Positions 11,251 to 21,922 of a stretch of DNA of 46,380 nt are shown piece by piece; position 1 is the stretch's first letter, and every line of letters starts with the position of its first letter. The translations under genes and the position numbers were made by a program. The DNA is from Dimorphilus gyrociliatus. Taxonomy: Eukaryota > Annelida > Polychaeta > Dinophilidae. The notes beneath the pieces are model-generated. The model was not told where the DNA came from. It saw nothing but the letters and a program-made list of their open reading frames with translations, and made no database searches. The stretch covers positions 1 through 46,380 of the forward strand of contig CAJFCJ010000087.1 of the NCBI GenBank assembly GCA_904063045.1, written 5' to 3'.

Positions 11251-11641
11251 CTAGCTTAAGAAATGGCTTGACAACGAAGTATGATTATTGTTCGTTACAA
11301 TAACGTAGAATGCGTATTCTTTGTCATCACCTTCAAATCGAATTTCGGTGGAGTCACTTCCTGTGTAATACATTCCTATTGTTGGAGTCATATTTATAAA
11401 ATTGAAAGAGTACGTTTTTGGTCATTATAAATATGATAATCTCACTTATTATACACTTTTGATAAACGGAAGTAATTATTTTTATCTTGATAATCAAGCA
11501 CAACAAGATTGTCGTGGAAACCGAAAATCAACTGCTAACCTATCTAATTATAATCTCAGCAAATTCAACATTCAGGTGCAGGGTGTAGGAATAGAGAACG
11601 GGTGTAGAACCAACATGTTAATACCAACAATAGCATTATAA
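11251..11641. other. possible exon remnant, strand unresolved
   Basis: Two open stretches of protein-like composition lie on opposite strands and barely overlap. On minus, 11391-11251 reads MTPTIGMYYTGSDSTEIRFE and ends in a natural stop, with a balanced mixture of Gly, Asp, Thr and aromatic residues typical of beta proteins. On plus, 11402-11641 reads through YYTLLINGSNYFYLDNQ and QDCRGNRKST. Neither has a signal peptide or a convincing chain of splice sites, and I cannot assign a family to either. One or both may be relics of the secreted-protein genes that surround them. Confidence 0.25.
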
Positions 11642-11644
11642 GGT

Positions 11645-12480
11645 GAAGGACGAATATTTGAGAGAAAGAGATATGTATGATACTTGTTCATACACTTGCA
11701 GTTGCAGTGGTAATTTTTGTCATTCCTTCTCCATAGTCTATGCAATTAATCTGGAATTTTGTATCAAAGAAATATTTGTATTTATACATATATCTAAAAG
11801 ATTACATTAACATATTTTATTTACTTGTCCATTCACCTGACCTACTTGTCAATTTAGGACAAAACTTTTATCTTTTTCTATCTGTTGCAATACATCCTTT
11901 TAACACGTTTTTCCTAGATTTAGAAATTTAATTGAAAGAAACTGATAATGTTTTATGAAACTGTGTAGTCTACAGAGTGGCATAAAAACGCATAGATCGT
12001 TTAATAGTGGAGTTAACCCAGGGTTTAAAAGAATGAACAATTTTGAACAAGGTCAAGGGTTTAGTTAGGGTTAAGATAAAATCTGCAGAACTGTTAACAA
12101 TTTTAACAACATTTAACCATTTATATTTTAAAAGTTCACCTTCAACAAAAAAGTGCTAAATTGAAAACTGGTAGTATGCTGGCTTCAACAAAATCAACCA
12201 AGTTAAAATAATTAATCCTCCATAAAAAATGTCAATAATTTTTTTTTGTGTTACTTTGGTGTTTTTTTCAAATGCCACAAAAGACTAATAAAAGTTTATA
12301 AAGTTGTTCAATTCAGTTGTAGCAACAATATGCTAATAGAATAACTTATTCTTTGGTGCTTTGCAGTAGAGATTCAATATGAATTTTCCTTCTTCATGTG
12401 ATCAATTCTAGTTCTAGGTCTATTGATCAATTATGAATGAGGTGCACAAACAAACTAATGATTTTTTGAAATAGTAATGA
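11645..12480. other. intergenic, no gene recognised
   Basis: Contains only short frames and a single TTAGGGTT-like word near 12064. No gene is supported. Confidence 0.4.
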
Positions 12481-12483
12481 ATT

Positions 12484-12774
12484 TTACAAAAACACTAAAT
12501 ATTTTAAATCTAGAAAATTTTCCGGTAGAATTGGGTGCGTTTTATAGGTTAAAGAAGCCCTCTTCGATTCAGGACCGTACATATAAACCCAAGATTCATC
12601 TCTAGTAATGATTTTTCTCAAAGTCTTCTTTTTCTGCTGTCTACCTTTGGAGAGTTCAGAATAATAACTCATCCTCATCATCTTTTGATCCTCATTAAGA
12701 TCATAGGGGATATATTTTGCACAAATTTTTCTGTAGCCCAGCTCCTTAATTATCTTCCCAAAGCCTCTTGACAA
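12484..12774 (-). pseudogene. mariner transposase fragment (central part)
   Basis: The frame matches the middle of mariner DD34D transposases: a K-x-C-A-x-x-I-P-x-x-L-x-x-x-QK-x-x-R helix, then the first catalytic block IITRDESWVYMYGPESKRAS (mariner consensus I(V)TGDE-x-WV-x-x-Y-x-PE-x-K-x-x-S). The second and third acidic residues are absent, no terminal repeats were found, and the frame ends soon after. A dead, truncated copy. Confidence 0.75.
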
Positions 12775-13049
12775 TTATTTAATTTCTTGGCAATTGCTCT
12801 CTAAGATGTTGCCCAATCTTTCCCGATAAGCCTACCAATTATTTTAATCAACAAAATTCATTATTTTATTTCTATTTCCGGTGTAAAAGTCTAAATAAAT
12901 TGGAAAAATATTTCACAAATTGTAGTCATAAGTTAATTTTTGTAGCTGTTAAGCTGCTCTTCTAGTTTTAGTAGTAAGTTTTGTTGATACCGCAATGGAC
13001 AGAGTAAAATCTTCACATATTCCACGAATATTTCTATTTCCATCTTCAT

Positions 13050-13250
13050 TCAACAAATAATAAGTAGGTATTTTGTATGTGTGCCCTTGGCTTCTATAAC
13101 TGCTCTAAGCCTTGTGTCTATTGTCAGGTACAAAAGCTGAATTTCAAATAATGAAATTTTAAAAAAATTATCTTTGAACACCTGCCACAGGTCATCCTTA
13201 TTTTTTGGCATAAAATTGGTGTTTTTATCCCACCAATCAACTCTTAGCAA
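13050..13250 (-). pseudogene. Tc1 transposase C-terminal fragment
   Basis: Residues KNKDDLWQVFKDNFFKI followed by LYLTIDTRLRAVIEAKGTHT are the extreme C-terminal part of Tc1-family transposases (consensus EEW-x-KIP ... L-x-x-SM-x-x-RL-x-AVI-x-AKG-x-x-TKY). The catalytic core is missing. It lies 280 bp from the mariner fragment on the same strand but belongs to a different family. Confidence 0.7.
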
Positions 13251-13589
13251 CTATCCCTAGCAAACGTACTCTGTACCTGCATTTTGGAAGATTGCAAAGT
13301 AAAAACTTTCAATTATGATTTTGTTGTTTACTACAGCAATATCTATTTCAATTACAATAGCCAATTTTTATTCTATTTACATAATTAGGGTAAAGATATT
13401 AGGAATCTTCTATTCAAGAAATATGATAAATTAAGGAAAGTAATCTATATTTCATATCTAAACAATAGAAAAAAGATTTTTAATATTGGGACGACGACTT
13501 TTTAACAATTAAACAAAAATATATTGTCTGATAACAGCTATCTACTTAGATTTATCTGATTTGTTTTTAAAATACAAAAGTAATGCTAT

Positions 13590-14015
13590 TTACAGCTGTA
13601 TTCTTATCTTGAAAAAGAGGGAAAAAATAAATTCTCCCCAAGGTCTAGTTGATGTCGTAGTTCTAGGTACATCCGTAGTTCTTGTAGAGAGGGAAGGAGT
13701 CGTGGTTGCATGTTTACTAGTCGTTTTTGGGGAAATAGTTGTAGTAAGCCTTGAAGATAGTTCTGTTGTTCTTGGACCTCTGGTTGCTGTTTCTGTTGGA
13801 TATTTAGTAGTTGTAAAACGATATGTCAATGATGACAGCCAAGAAGATATAGTTTGCCGTTTCGTTGTCCTTCTTGAAGTAGTGGTTGTCTGCTGGTAAT
13901 CGAAAGATTTCTTTGATTTCCGATCAACGCTGTCACTGGATATATGATCACGTAGTAATGCTAAATTGACAAATTCCAAAAGAATTAGCATTATACACAC
14001 ACCAAGCAACCTCAT
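13590..14015 (-). CDS. small secreted Thr-rich mucin-like protein
   Basis: Starting at the ATG at 14015 gives 141 residues opening with MRLLGVCIMLILLEFVNL, a good signal peptide; an upstream in-frame ATG (14066) would bury it, so the shorter start is preferred. Residues about 40-125 are dominated by Thr, Ser, Pro, Arg and Lys (TTTTSRRTTKRQ, TTELSSRLTTTISPKTTS), a typical dense O-glycosylation target. The C-terminus is short and hydrophobic (PWGEFIFSLFFKI). It has no cysteine-rich domain. On its strand a TATA-like TGTATAAAAC lies about 70 nt upstream. Likely a secreted or surface mucin-type protein; it neighbours the PAN-domain gene on the same strand. Confidence 0.55.
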   Translation of the reverse strand: MRLLGVCIMLILLEFVNLALLRDHISSDSVDRKSKKSFDYQQTTTTSRRTTKRQTISSWLSSLTYRFTTTKYPTETATRGPRTTELSSRLTTTISPKTTSKHATTTPSLSTRTTDVPRTTTSTRPWGEFIFSLFFKIRIQL

Positions 14016-14074
14016 TCTCTGAAATGTTTCTAAAGGAGTCAAACAAACTATCTGTCTTGAAAACAATGAGAAGA

Positions 14075-14860
14075 CTAATCAACGTTGTTTTATACACGAT
14101 TTTCTGTTTCGTATATACTGATATGTTGTGATAGCTCTGTCTTTATTTGTTTTACTTTTTTACTATCTTGCAAAAATACCTGTTGGTGCTTTTATATAAG
14201 TCCATCAGGCACTGCTCAAAGCTCTGTCTGAAGCTCACCCAATGTGCTTGACACACTTACAACACATACAAAAGAATTTTAGAGGAGAGTTTTTGTTCAT
14301 ATCACGGCCACTCATAAAAGGTATTGCCTATTAAGAATATAAGTAAGCCTATATATTACAATGCTGCAGATAAATGAAGAATAATATTTTATTAAAAACA
14401 CCTGTAAATATTACTTGACCTTATCTTTTTCACTTCAGGGTTATCTTCTATCGTCTTAGACATTCTATTACTTTTTGTACTAATGTATAAAGCAGTTGTT
14501 TTGGACGAATTTATATTGTCATTGGCTTATCAAATCATTTAATATCCCTAACAATTGAACCTTTGGCCAAACTATCTTTCAATTCGTCATCCTGAAGGTT
14601 CATCTTCCATTACCAGGTAAGGTTTGGCCAATTCATCTTTTTATTGTTAATTTCAAACTAACTAAACTTTTAGGTATCTTTTCATATATTCTTTAACTTT
14701 AGCTTTTGTGACAAAAAAATATTATAACATTTTAACACAGATACTCTTTGTATTATTTCTATAATAGGAATTTATAATTTAACGGAATAAAATAGTTTTT
14801 ACATTCTTACAACAACTCTTTCACTGGGTAGGACAAATAGAGTAGTATATATTCTCTTTT
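14075..14860. other. intergenic, no gene recognised
   Basis: Includes the putative minus-strand promoter of the mucin-like gene near its left edge; otherwise nothing recognised. Confidence 0.4.
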
Positions 14861-14865
14861 ACTTT

Positions 14866-16010
14866 TTACATACATATATTAACCAAGCTAAGTTTTGATG
14901 AAATTCCAATTTCACAAAAACTATTTTCACTTGACAAACTATAAATTGTCATACTGTCGTAATCTTTACCAGAACATATAAAATTACAAAACGTTTCTTG
15001 GTTTTCTTCCAGTATACAATATTTTGATTTGTTACTTTCATTATTTGATACAAATATATTCAAACAATCTGTAGTTTTGACTTTGTAGATGATAACATTC
15101 ATATCAACTGTTATTTTTGCTTGTGATGTAAATTTTATTCTTCCATTTAATGGAATTTTTGGTATGTCTGATGGACATTCTAGAATTCCATCACCAAATG
15201 TTGTTATCAATTTTACTTCAGCATATCTGACACAGATATTTTCTATAGATATGTTGAATGTTCCTATTCAATAGATAGAAAAAGATCAAGTAATAGAAAT
15301 AGGACAAGTGTCTTATTTTATAACTAACTAAAACACTGAGGCCTCATGGAATGATATACTGAACTCCCGGTATTCATTGAACCAGGAACAGAAACTAAAC
15401 CAAGTAAATGGCATTCGTTTTGAGAATTTATTGAAAAGCATTCATCATATTCTAAACATCTCTCTTTGCAAACTGCTGAATCAGAGAAAAACAATTTTCT
15501 AATGACGCAAGGACCACAACCACTAATATGTTCAGTAGGAAAATCTTTCCAACTGTGACAATCTACAAAGAAAATATTGATTTAAAAATTGAAAGAAAAA
15601 AAAGAACAAACCCAAACCCGAATTAGTAATTTTGGTATAATAATTTGTGTTCTCTTCAACAGAAGTATTGGCATTGTATGATCCAAATTTTTTTAGATTA
15701 CATACTTTAGATATTTGCTTGTATTCTACACTTGTACACCTGTTTTCATTGTGACAATATTCAATACATTTCTCATTTGATTCAACATTTGAGAATGTTG
15801 ATAAAACTGGCGCATAATTTAAAACAGTATTTGCTTGACCATAGAATTCATTACAGACTGAAAATTCAAATATACAGTATATTGGTATGTATAGCTATAT
15901 ATCCATAGAATGATAAATAACTTACATGATTGTCCAAGATATAGCTGAAGTTCTAATGTTAAAGTTTGTAAAGAAGAAAGAAAAATAAAGAGGAATATTT
16001 TTCGAACCAT
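14866..16010 (-). CDS. secreted PAN-PAN-discoidin-like protein (4 exons)
   Basis: Minus-strand exons 16010-15926, 15857-15618, 15562-15329 and 15263-14866 join in frame to 318 residues; all introns are phase 1, 55-68 nt, with GT..AG ends. Exon 1 encodes the signal peptide (MVRKIFLFIFLSSLQTLTLE). Exon 2 (residues 29-108) is a PAN/Apple domain with the CIEYCHNENRCTSVEY and later CNLK core cysteines. Exon 3 (109-186) is a second one (CKERCLEYDECFSIN..CHLLG). Exon 4 (187-318) resembles a partial discoidin domain: NICVRYAEVKL near its start and FCEIGI near its end, the position of the fucolectin CEVEV strand. One domain per phase-1 exon is classic exon shuffling. Likely an extracellular adhesion or recognition protein. 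Confidence 0.72.
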
Positions 16011-16014
16011 TTGA

Positions 16015-16630
16015 TCAGTATTTATACACTCCTTATAATTTGTATAAAGTATAACTCTTCTCTCTATCTGCTTCTATCTGAATGTTGGCTTTGTATGAAA
16101 CAATCCATTATTTTAATTATAGATTTCAATATGCATTCTTTAACGTTACTTCAAAGTGTAATATTTATTTGGTCTGTAAATTTATAAAGAGAGAGAAAAG
16201 GACAATATATTGGATCACTCAGTTCTTGTTGAAGAAAAGGCATTTAATACTTAAATAACTCTATGAATTATTTTATTGGTTGTATAAAAGTAAAGCTAAA
16301 GTTTTTCAATCATTAGAATAATTGATTGGACTGATTTTTAAATATTAGAATTGGATTGAAAAATATAATGGTAATTAATTTGAATTGATCTCAACTCATT
16401 TTTTATAAACATTTTTAGATAATTGAATAGGTCATGCATAAAACAGTAACAAAATGTATTCCCTGTTCAATGGAACTGGTTGGTCTGATAGTCATTTTAA
16501 GTTGAAAAGCACAATGAAAAGGGACACACAAAAAATCTAGAAATGTTCCTATGGGTGCGGTGGGCCAAGAAAATAACGATAGGAATTTAAAGTCTAGTTT
16601 TTCCCATCATCCCAAGCCAATAGATGCTGG
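16015..16630. other. intergenic, no gene recognised
   Basis: AT-rich spacer between the PAN gene promoter side and a Tc1 remnant; no supported gene. Confidence 0.4.
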
Positions 16631-16639
16631 AAAGCAGAG

Positions 16640-16935
16640 GTGGAGTAATGGTTTGGGGACTAATAACTTCAGATGGGATATTGGAAGTTTGAAGGGTCAG
16701 CAAAAAATTAAAATACACAAACATATTCTTCTTTTGTTGTTAAAGATGTTCTCCCTATTATTGACAAAATCTCAGATAGATTGCGGAGATATTACACCTT
16801 CCAACAAGACAATTCAATGTGCCACACAGCAAAAGTTACCAGGATGAATGGTACACATCCACATTGATCGGCCAGTTAAGAGCCTAGATCTTAGTCCTAT
16901 AGAAAATGTGTGGCACCTGACTAAAAATTTAGTAT
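16640..16935 (+). pseudogene. Tc1 transposase remnant, frameshifted
   Basis: Read across several frames, the DNA shows consecutive Tc1 blocks: VMVWG with a G-x-L pattern after it near 16650, FQQDNSMCHTAKVTRMN near 16800-16845 (second catalytic Asp), and SLDLSPIENVWHLTKNLV near 16880-16935 (third catalytic block and NPIENLW). Frameshifts and stops separate the blocks. Clearly a dead copy. Confidence 0.75.
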
Positions 16936-17134
16936 GTGATGAGACAATTTAATTATTTCAATTCATTAAATACAAATAGTAAAGGACTTATCCAATGAAT
17001 GTTAAATTTTAATCCAAAAATTGACAGAATATTTAAAATAAGAGAAACGATATTAAAAAACTCAAATTGTAAATTAGCAAATCAGAAAATTAAAGAAAAT
17101 CAAAGAAAAAACTTTAAATTTGTCAAAATTCAAA

Positions 17135-18823
17135 TTAGTAGTATGGAAATAAACCAATCTCATCCAATAAAATTTCCTCCATGGTATGCGGAACATAGTC
17201 ATCCAAAATATCATCATCAGGATCTGATGTATAATTACAATTGTAACATGATTTCGCCAGTTTTTCATTAGCTACAAGAAGTTGATAGAAATCTCTGTGT
17301 TCATTCTTAGTCAAATAGCATCCTGCACAATTTATATATTGTAAACTGTTTGCTGAAGGAATTAGTCCAGAAAAAATTTTTATTAAGCCATCCCCAATAT
17401 CATCATTTTCGCTAACATCTATCTTTTCAATAAAACTACATTTGCTTAACATATTTTCTATGTATTCGCATTCTTCCAGAGTTAGGAAACATCCTGAAAA
17501 TCCAATTTCTTTTAAAGTATTTGATGAGTGAAAAAGTCCATTACAAATATCTGATAATCCATCTTCCATACCATGATTCCAACCCAAGTCAATTTTTTCT
17601 ATGTTAGAACATTTTTCCAACATTTTTCCCAAATGTTTACAAGCATTTCCATATATTTTGCAAGAATTCAAAAAAATTATTTTTAAAGTTTTTGACAAAG
17701 AACAAAGTCCATCAAAGATATCTAGTAATCCATCTTGCATATTTCTATTGCAAGATATATTTATTCTTTCAATTTTAGTGCACTTTTTCAACAATTCTCC
17801 AAAGTGTTTGCTATGCTCAACTGTTAGATTACACTCTTCAAAATTGATATCTTTTAGTGTATTGACTGATGTATAAAGACCAATAAAAATATTTGATAAT
17901 CCATCTTGTAAATCAGGGTTAAAATTTAAATTTATTCTTTCAATTTTATAACTGTCTTTCAAAAAATTTCCAATTTTAATACCATGATTAACAGTTAAAT
18001 TACATTTTTCGAAATCAATATGTGTTAAAGTGTTGAATGATTGAGATAGTTGAACAAAAATATTTGATAACGATTCTCCCATATCTCGATTAATATTTAA
18101 ATTTATCTTTTCAATATTAGAACAGTTTTCTAACAGTTTTACCACCAAAATTCCTTCATCTTTTGTTAAAAAGCACAATCCAAAATTGACATCTTTTAAT
18201 GAATTTGATAATGAGGATGGGAAAAGTCCATTTAGAATATTTGATAATCCATCTTTCGCATTCTTGTTCCCATTCAAATTTATTCTCTCAATTTTTGAAC
18301 ACTTTTTCAATAAAATTTCAATCTTTAGACATTGATCTTTTGTTAGATTACAACTTTTCAAATTGATATCTTTTAGAGTAGATTTTGATGTTAAAAGCCC
18401 ATTAAAAATATTTGCTAATCCATCTTTCATATTATCATTATAACTGAAATTTATTCTCTCAATATTAGAACATTTACTGAGTAGACTTTCAACAATGAGA
18501 CATTCATCTTTGCCCAGGTGACATCTTTTAAGTTTGATATCTTTAAGATTATTTCCTGAATGTAAAAGTCCATTGAAAATAGTCAAAAATCCATCTTTGT
18601 TTAAAGAACGCTTGTTAAAATGTATTTTTTGGATTGAAGAACATTTACTCAAGAATCTCCCAACATGTAGACATTGATTTTCATCAAGATGACTTTTATT
18701 AAAATTGATTTCTTTTACAGAATTAACCAATGGAAAACTGTTCAAACATTCATCTTTAACAGAACCTTTATTGTTATCATTTTGAAGTATTTCATCAGCA
18801 GAAAGAATTCTTGAAGAAGTTTG
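17135..18823 (-). CDS. ribonuclease-inhibitor-type LRR protein, 5' partial
   Basis: A single exon open for 562 codons, beginning at a TGCATAG acceptor-like site at 18823 with no suitable ATG, so at least one 5' exon is missing. Almost all of it is eight tandem modules of about 57 residues, each two leucine-rich repeats: a C-x-L-T-x-x-x-C capped repeat, then LLxKCSxIExINLxxN, closed by a DGLSNIFxGL helix. This is the RNI/NLR-type LRR pattern, a curved solenoid for protein binding. The C-terminus (DDDILDDYVPHTMEEILLDE) is acidic with no membrane segment. Without the N-terminus I cannot say whether it is NLR-like or secreted. A mariner fragment lies 35 bp upstream and may have disrupted or moved the 5' end. 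A second LRR exon of the same module type is at 27667. Confidence 0.7.
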   Translation of the reverse strand, partial: QTSSRILSADEILQNDNNKGSVKDECLNSFPLVNSVKEINFNKSHLDENQCLHVGRFLSKCSSIQKIHFNKRSLNKDGFLTIFNGLLHSGNNLKDIKLKRCHLGKDECLIVESLLSKCSNIERINFSYNDNMKDGLANIFNGLLTSKSTLKDINLKSCNLTKDQCLKIEILLKKCSKIERINLNGNKNAKDGLSNILNGLFPSSLSNSLKDVNFGLCFLTKDEGILVVKLLENCSNIEKINLNINRDMGESLSNIFVQLSQSFNTLTHIDFEKCNLTVNHGIKIGNFLKDSYKIERINLNFNPDLQDGLSNIFIGLYTSVNTLKDINFEECNLTVEHSKHFGELLKKCTKIERINISCNRNMQDGLLDIFDGLCSLSKTLKIIFLNSCKIYGNACKHLGKMLEKCSNIEKIDLGWNHGMEDGLSDICNGLFHSSNTLKEIGFSGCFLTLEECEYIENMLSKCSFIEKIDVSENDDIGDGLIKIFSGLIPSANSLQYINCAGCYLTKNEHRDFYQLLVANEKLAKSCYNCNYTSDPDDDILDDYVPHTMEEILLDEIGLFPYY

Positions 18824-18857
18824 CTATGCAATGAACATCTACATGCAAAATGTATCA

Positions 18858-19121
18858 TCAGTAAGTTTTGTAATTTATCTGTTCAATTGTAAATATACAA
18901 TTATTTCCTTTCAGATTCCAGGCTGTCAGATCTGGGTTGTAGATTGGATGAGGTAATACTACCCACCCAGTTGTTCTAAGATATTGAGTAGTTTGTAGGC
19001 TAGTATGAGATCTGGCACTATCTTGTAATAAAATAATCTCTTTACTAGGCATGATTCTATTTATTCTTTGCTTTAATCTTTTTAGAAGTAAGTGATTTTT
19101 AAACGAAATTAAAGATTTCAA
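18858..19121 (-). pseudogene. mariner transposase C-terminal fragment
   Basis: The frame shows the second catalytic block LLQDSARSHTSLQTTQYL and GWVVLPHPIYNPDLTAWN, equivalent to the mariner GW-x-VLPHPPYSPDLAPSD. The third catalytic Asp (APSD) is replaced by TAWN, so the copy is inactive. It is complementary in extent to the fragment at 12484 (first block), but the two are 6 kb apart and need not be one insertion. It directly abuts the 5' end of the LRR exon. Confidence 0.78.
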
Positions 19122-19124
19122 TGA

Positions 19125-21540
19125 AGATTTAATGATAAAGTAAAGCTTCTCGAAATCCTCAAAAGCAAGTTTAGTTCAATTAGCAGTTCTAACCTTTCTA
19201 TGGTTGAATAGTGACTTATCATATGCAGCACTTTTATGGCATATGTCAAGCATTTTTAGGAGAGAGATCAAGGAATATAAAATAAACAAAAAGTTCTTCC
19301 TATTCTGTCAATTTAGAAATTGGCATTATATCATGTTTTAAAAAAAAATAGTTTGTTTTTCATACCAGCTTATACATATTTCCATTCCTCTATCCTGTTT
19401 TTCATCTTTAAAGAACGTGATTAGACCCGCCTCCTTCTATTTCTTTTAGAACCCTTTTAGACTTTTATATTGATTTTCAATTCAGATTTTAACCCTGAAA
19501 ATTGATTTCTTTGAAGATTTTGACAAGCCAAAGAGTCCATTACAAATATGTAACTATCTCTTCTCATATATTCATTTCTTCCTAAGTTATTTATTTCAAT
19601 TTGAAAGAATAAATGAAGAGATCTCCAATATATTCTACATTACCTAAATTCTTAAATTAATTAAATGTCAATCTCAGAAATGCATTACTTTAAAAGTTAT
19701 TTCAGAATTAGAATATCAAAGTCTTTTTTCTATTGTTAATAGTTTTTCAATAGAATAAGAAAAACAACTTTTTTTGTGTTTTTGCAAGTTACAATAGTAC
19801 TGCCTCTACTCAAACCTTTAAACATATGTTTAATTTAAAAGCAAAAACCAAAAAACTGCAAAGATTTCACTAGCAAGAAAATTCATTTGTAAAGAGGGGA
19901 GCAAAGAAGACATTCATGGGGCAAATGAAAATGTATTATCCAACATACCAAAAAGTCACAGACGAAAATTTTTATCCATTTCACCCAAACAATATATAGA
20001 AAACTTCAGATATAAGACATTATCAAATAACACACTTTAACTATTACTTACAATAGATTTCTTTTAAAGTCTCTTGGCTACTCTGGAAAGTATATTGCGC
20101 GAGTAGAAAAATCATAACAGTCAACTCTGAATTGGAAAATGAAGTAGAAATAACAGCTGAACAATCAAATGCTGATGGTATCACTGAACATAATCATCTT
20201 AATAGTGGTTCAGATTATGATGAGAATGAAAAACAAAATGATGGAAATATCAGATAAGATATTGAGAATATTTGTGTTTTTGTTAAAAACAATTGTACAG
20301 AAGTAATGATTGTATTTGATATTGAAATAACAATGGAAAATCTTTCTCAGGATTCAACTAATTTAATGGAAACTTAGCGACCTCCTCCGCTACTTTAGCT
20401 CCTCACCTTTGTAGCTCTTTGTTTACACATTCTCTATTTCTTGGATTATGTATGTGATTTCAACTATCACACAATTAAATTCAATGTTTTCAAATTCTAT
20501 AAATGACTCAGCCGAATTATGGAGAAAAACCAGCCATCATTCATTTTTACATATTTTTTTCCAACTGTCAGGAGAAACTTCCAGTCTCTCAAAACCCTAA
20601 CAAACGCTTTATCAGCCGAAAATAACAAGTATTGATTATCCCATTCACTTGCAAATGCTTTCACAGGCAGTTGAAGATGTTTTGAAAATTAAAGTATCCC
20701 ATTTTGAAAGATCATCTTGGTACCAAATCTGTATGCTGGAATGGAGGGGTAGGATAAGTACATGCATTGAGAAAGAAGGTCATCAAATACAAAGGTAGCA
20801 AAAATATTAGTCCCCAAACCATTGTCCGGAATAATGTGACTCACTGCCAAATAAAGAAAAAAGATCATGAAAATATACACTATATAAAAACGAAAAAAAC
20901 GATATAAAAATTTATCTAAATACTATTTCATAGAAATATATGAAATAGGATATTAAGTGCAATAGAAAAAGACTTCCCTTCTACCTCTTCTTTGCTCCCT
21001 TGATATCATATTTAACTGTCCCATTTCCAGCAAATGGTCCAGCCAAGGAACTTTTGATTCTAATAGACTCTGACCCTTTAAGCAAGAGATTCTTACTGTA
21101 TTCTCATCAAAGGAATAAGGTTCAGAAATCAAATTTGTAAGTTCAATGTAGTTAAGAGTCAGATTTCAATTCATAAAAAACAATCAGCTATTGAAATCTT
21201 TCCAGAATAAAAGCAAGGCAAAAGATTAATAAGAATTATAAAAAAAGATTCTACTTTATTTTTAAGTAAAGTACACCAAAGCTATTGAGAATTGACATAA
21301 AAAATTTCTTTTTAAAGGCTGTATTGGTCAAATTTCAATGAAGCAAAGCCAAAAAATACCAGTTTTCTAGACATTTGAAAAGATTCACGGCTGCATAGAA
21401 AATTTAAGGACAAAAGATAGAAGGTCTATTATTGACAGTTTTGACAGTAGTAGAGTTGTGTCTGATCAAAACAGTCCCTCTATCTGCTTAATGAAAGACA
21501 TTTTAAATTGAGATTGAACAGTTATATAAGCACCTAGATA
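19125..21540. other. intergenic, no gene recognised
   Basis: An acidic open stretch at 20057-20257 (plus) and a minus-strand frame at 20689-20880 are the only notable items and neither has supporting features. No transposase blocks were recognised. Confidence 0.4.
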
Positions 21541-21610
21541 AGAATTGTACACGACTGTTAGAGGGCATAGTCCATAAGTGTACAAAAACTCTTATACAGT
21601 CGTAATATTA

Positions 21611-21655
21611 AGGTTAGGGTTGGGGTAAAGCCATACATTCACGGCCGTTTTCTAC
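21611..21655 (+). repeat. diverged end of the TTAGGG-containing MITE family
   Basis: GGTTAGGGTTGGGGTAAA is followed about 15 nt later by CGGCCGTTTTCTACC. The same order (GGTTAGGG words, then GGGGACGTTTTCTGTC) forms the right end of the complete MITE at 35247-35453. No matching left end was found here, so this is a truncated or strongly diverged copy. Confidence 0.45.
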
Positions 21656-21922
21656 CGCATACTTAACAATAGCATTTTGCATGAGGTACATACAATGCTG
21701 CTGCACAACTTTGGCAGATATTTCAATATATTGAACAAATTGTATATTTGCCTTTTTCATAGAACAAAAAGTCTTAATCAATTGTCTTAGTTTTCTTTTG
21801 CATGAATTAATCATCAGTTTGATAATGATAATCAATCAGGAAAAGGTAAAAAAAAAACAAAAACAGTTTGATAGTTTGTTAGACGCGATCTCCTCGGATA
21901 TAAAGAAAAAAGAAGAGAAAAG

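Noticed and set aside
13561-13899. Val-rich plus-strand frame of 112 codons.
   Set aside because: It is the complement of the Thr-rich mucin-like gene; ACN threonine codons read as valine-rich sequence on the other strand.
20057-20257. Acidic open stretch on plus (NSELENEVEITAEQ, then GSDYDENEKQND).
   Set aside because: No start codon context, domain, splice-supported neighbour or repeat match; open for only 66 codons. Low-complexity acidic sequence can arise by chance in AT-rich DNA.
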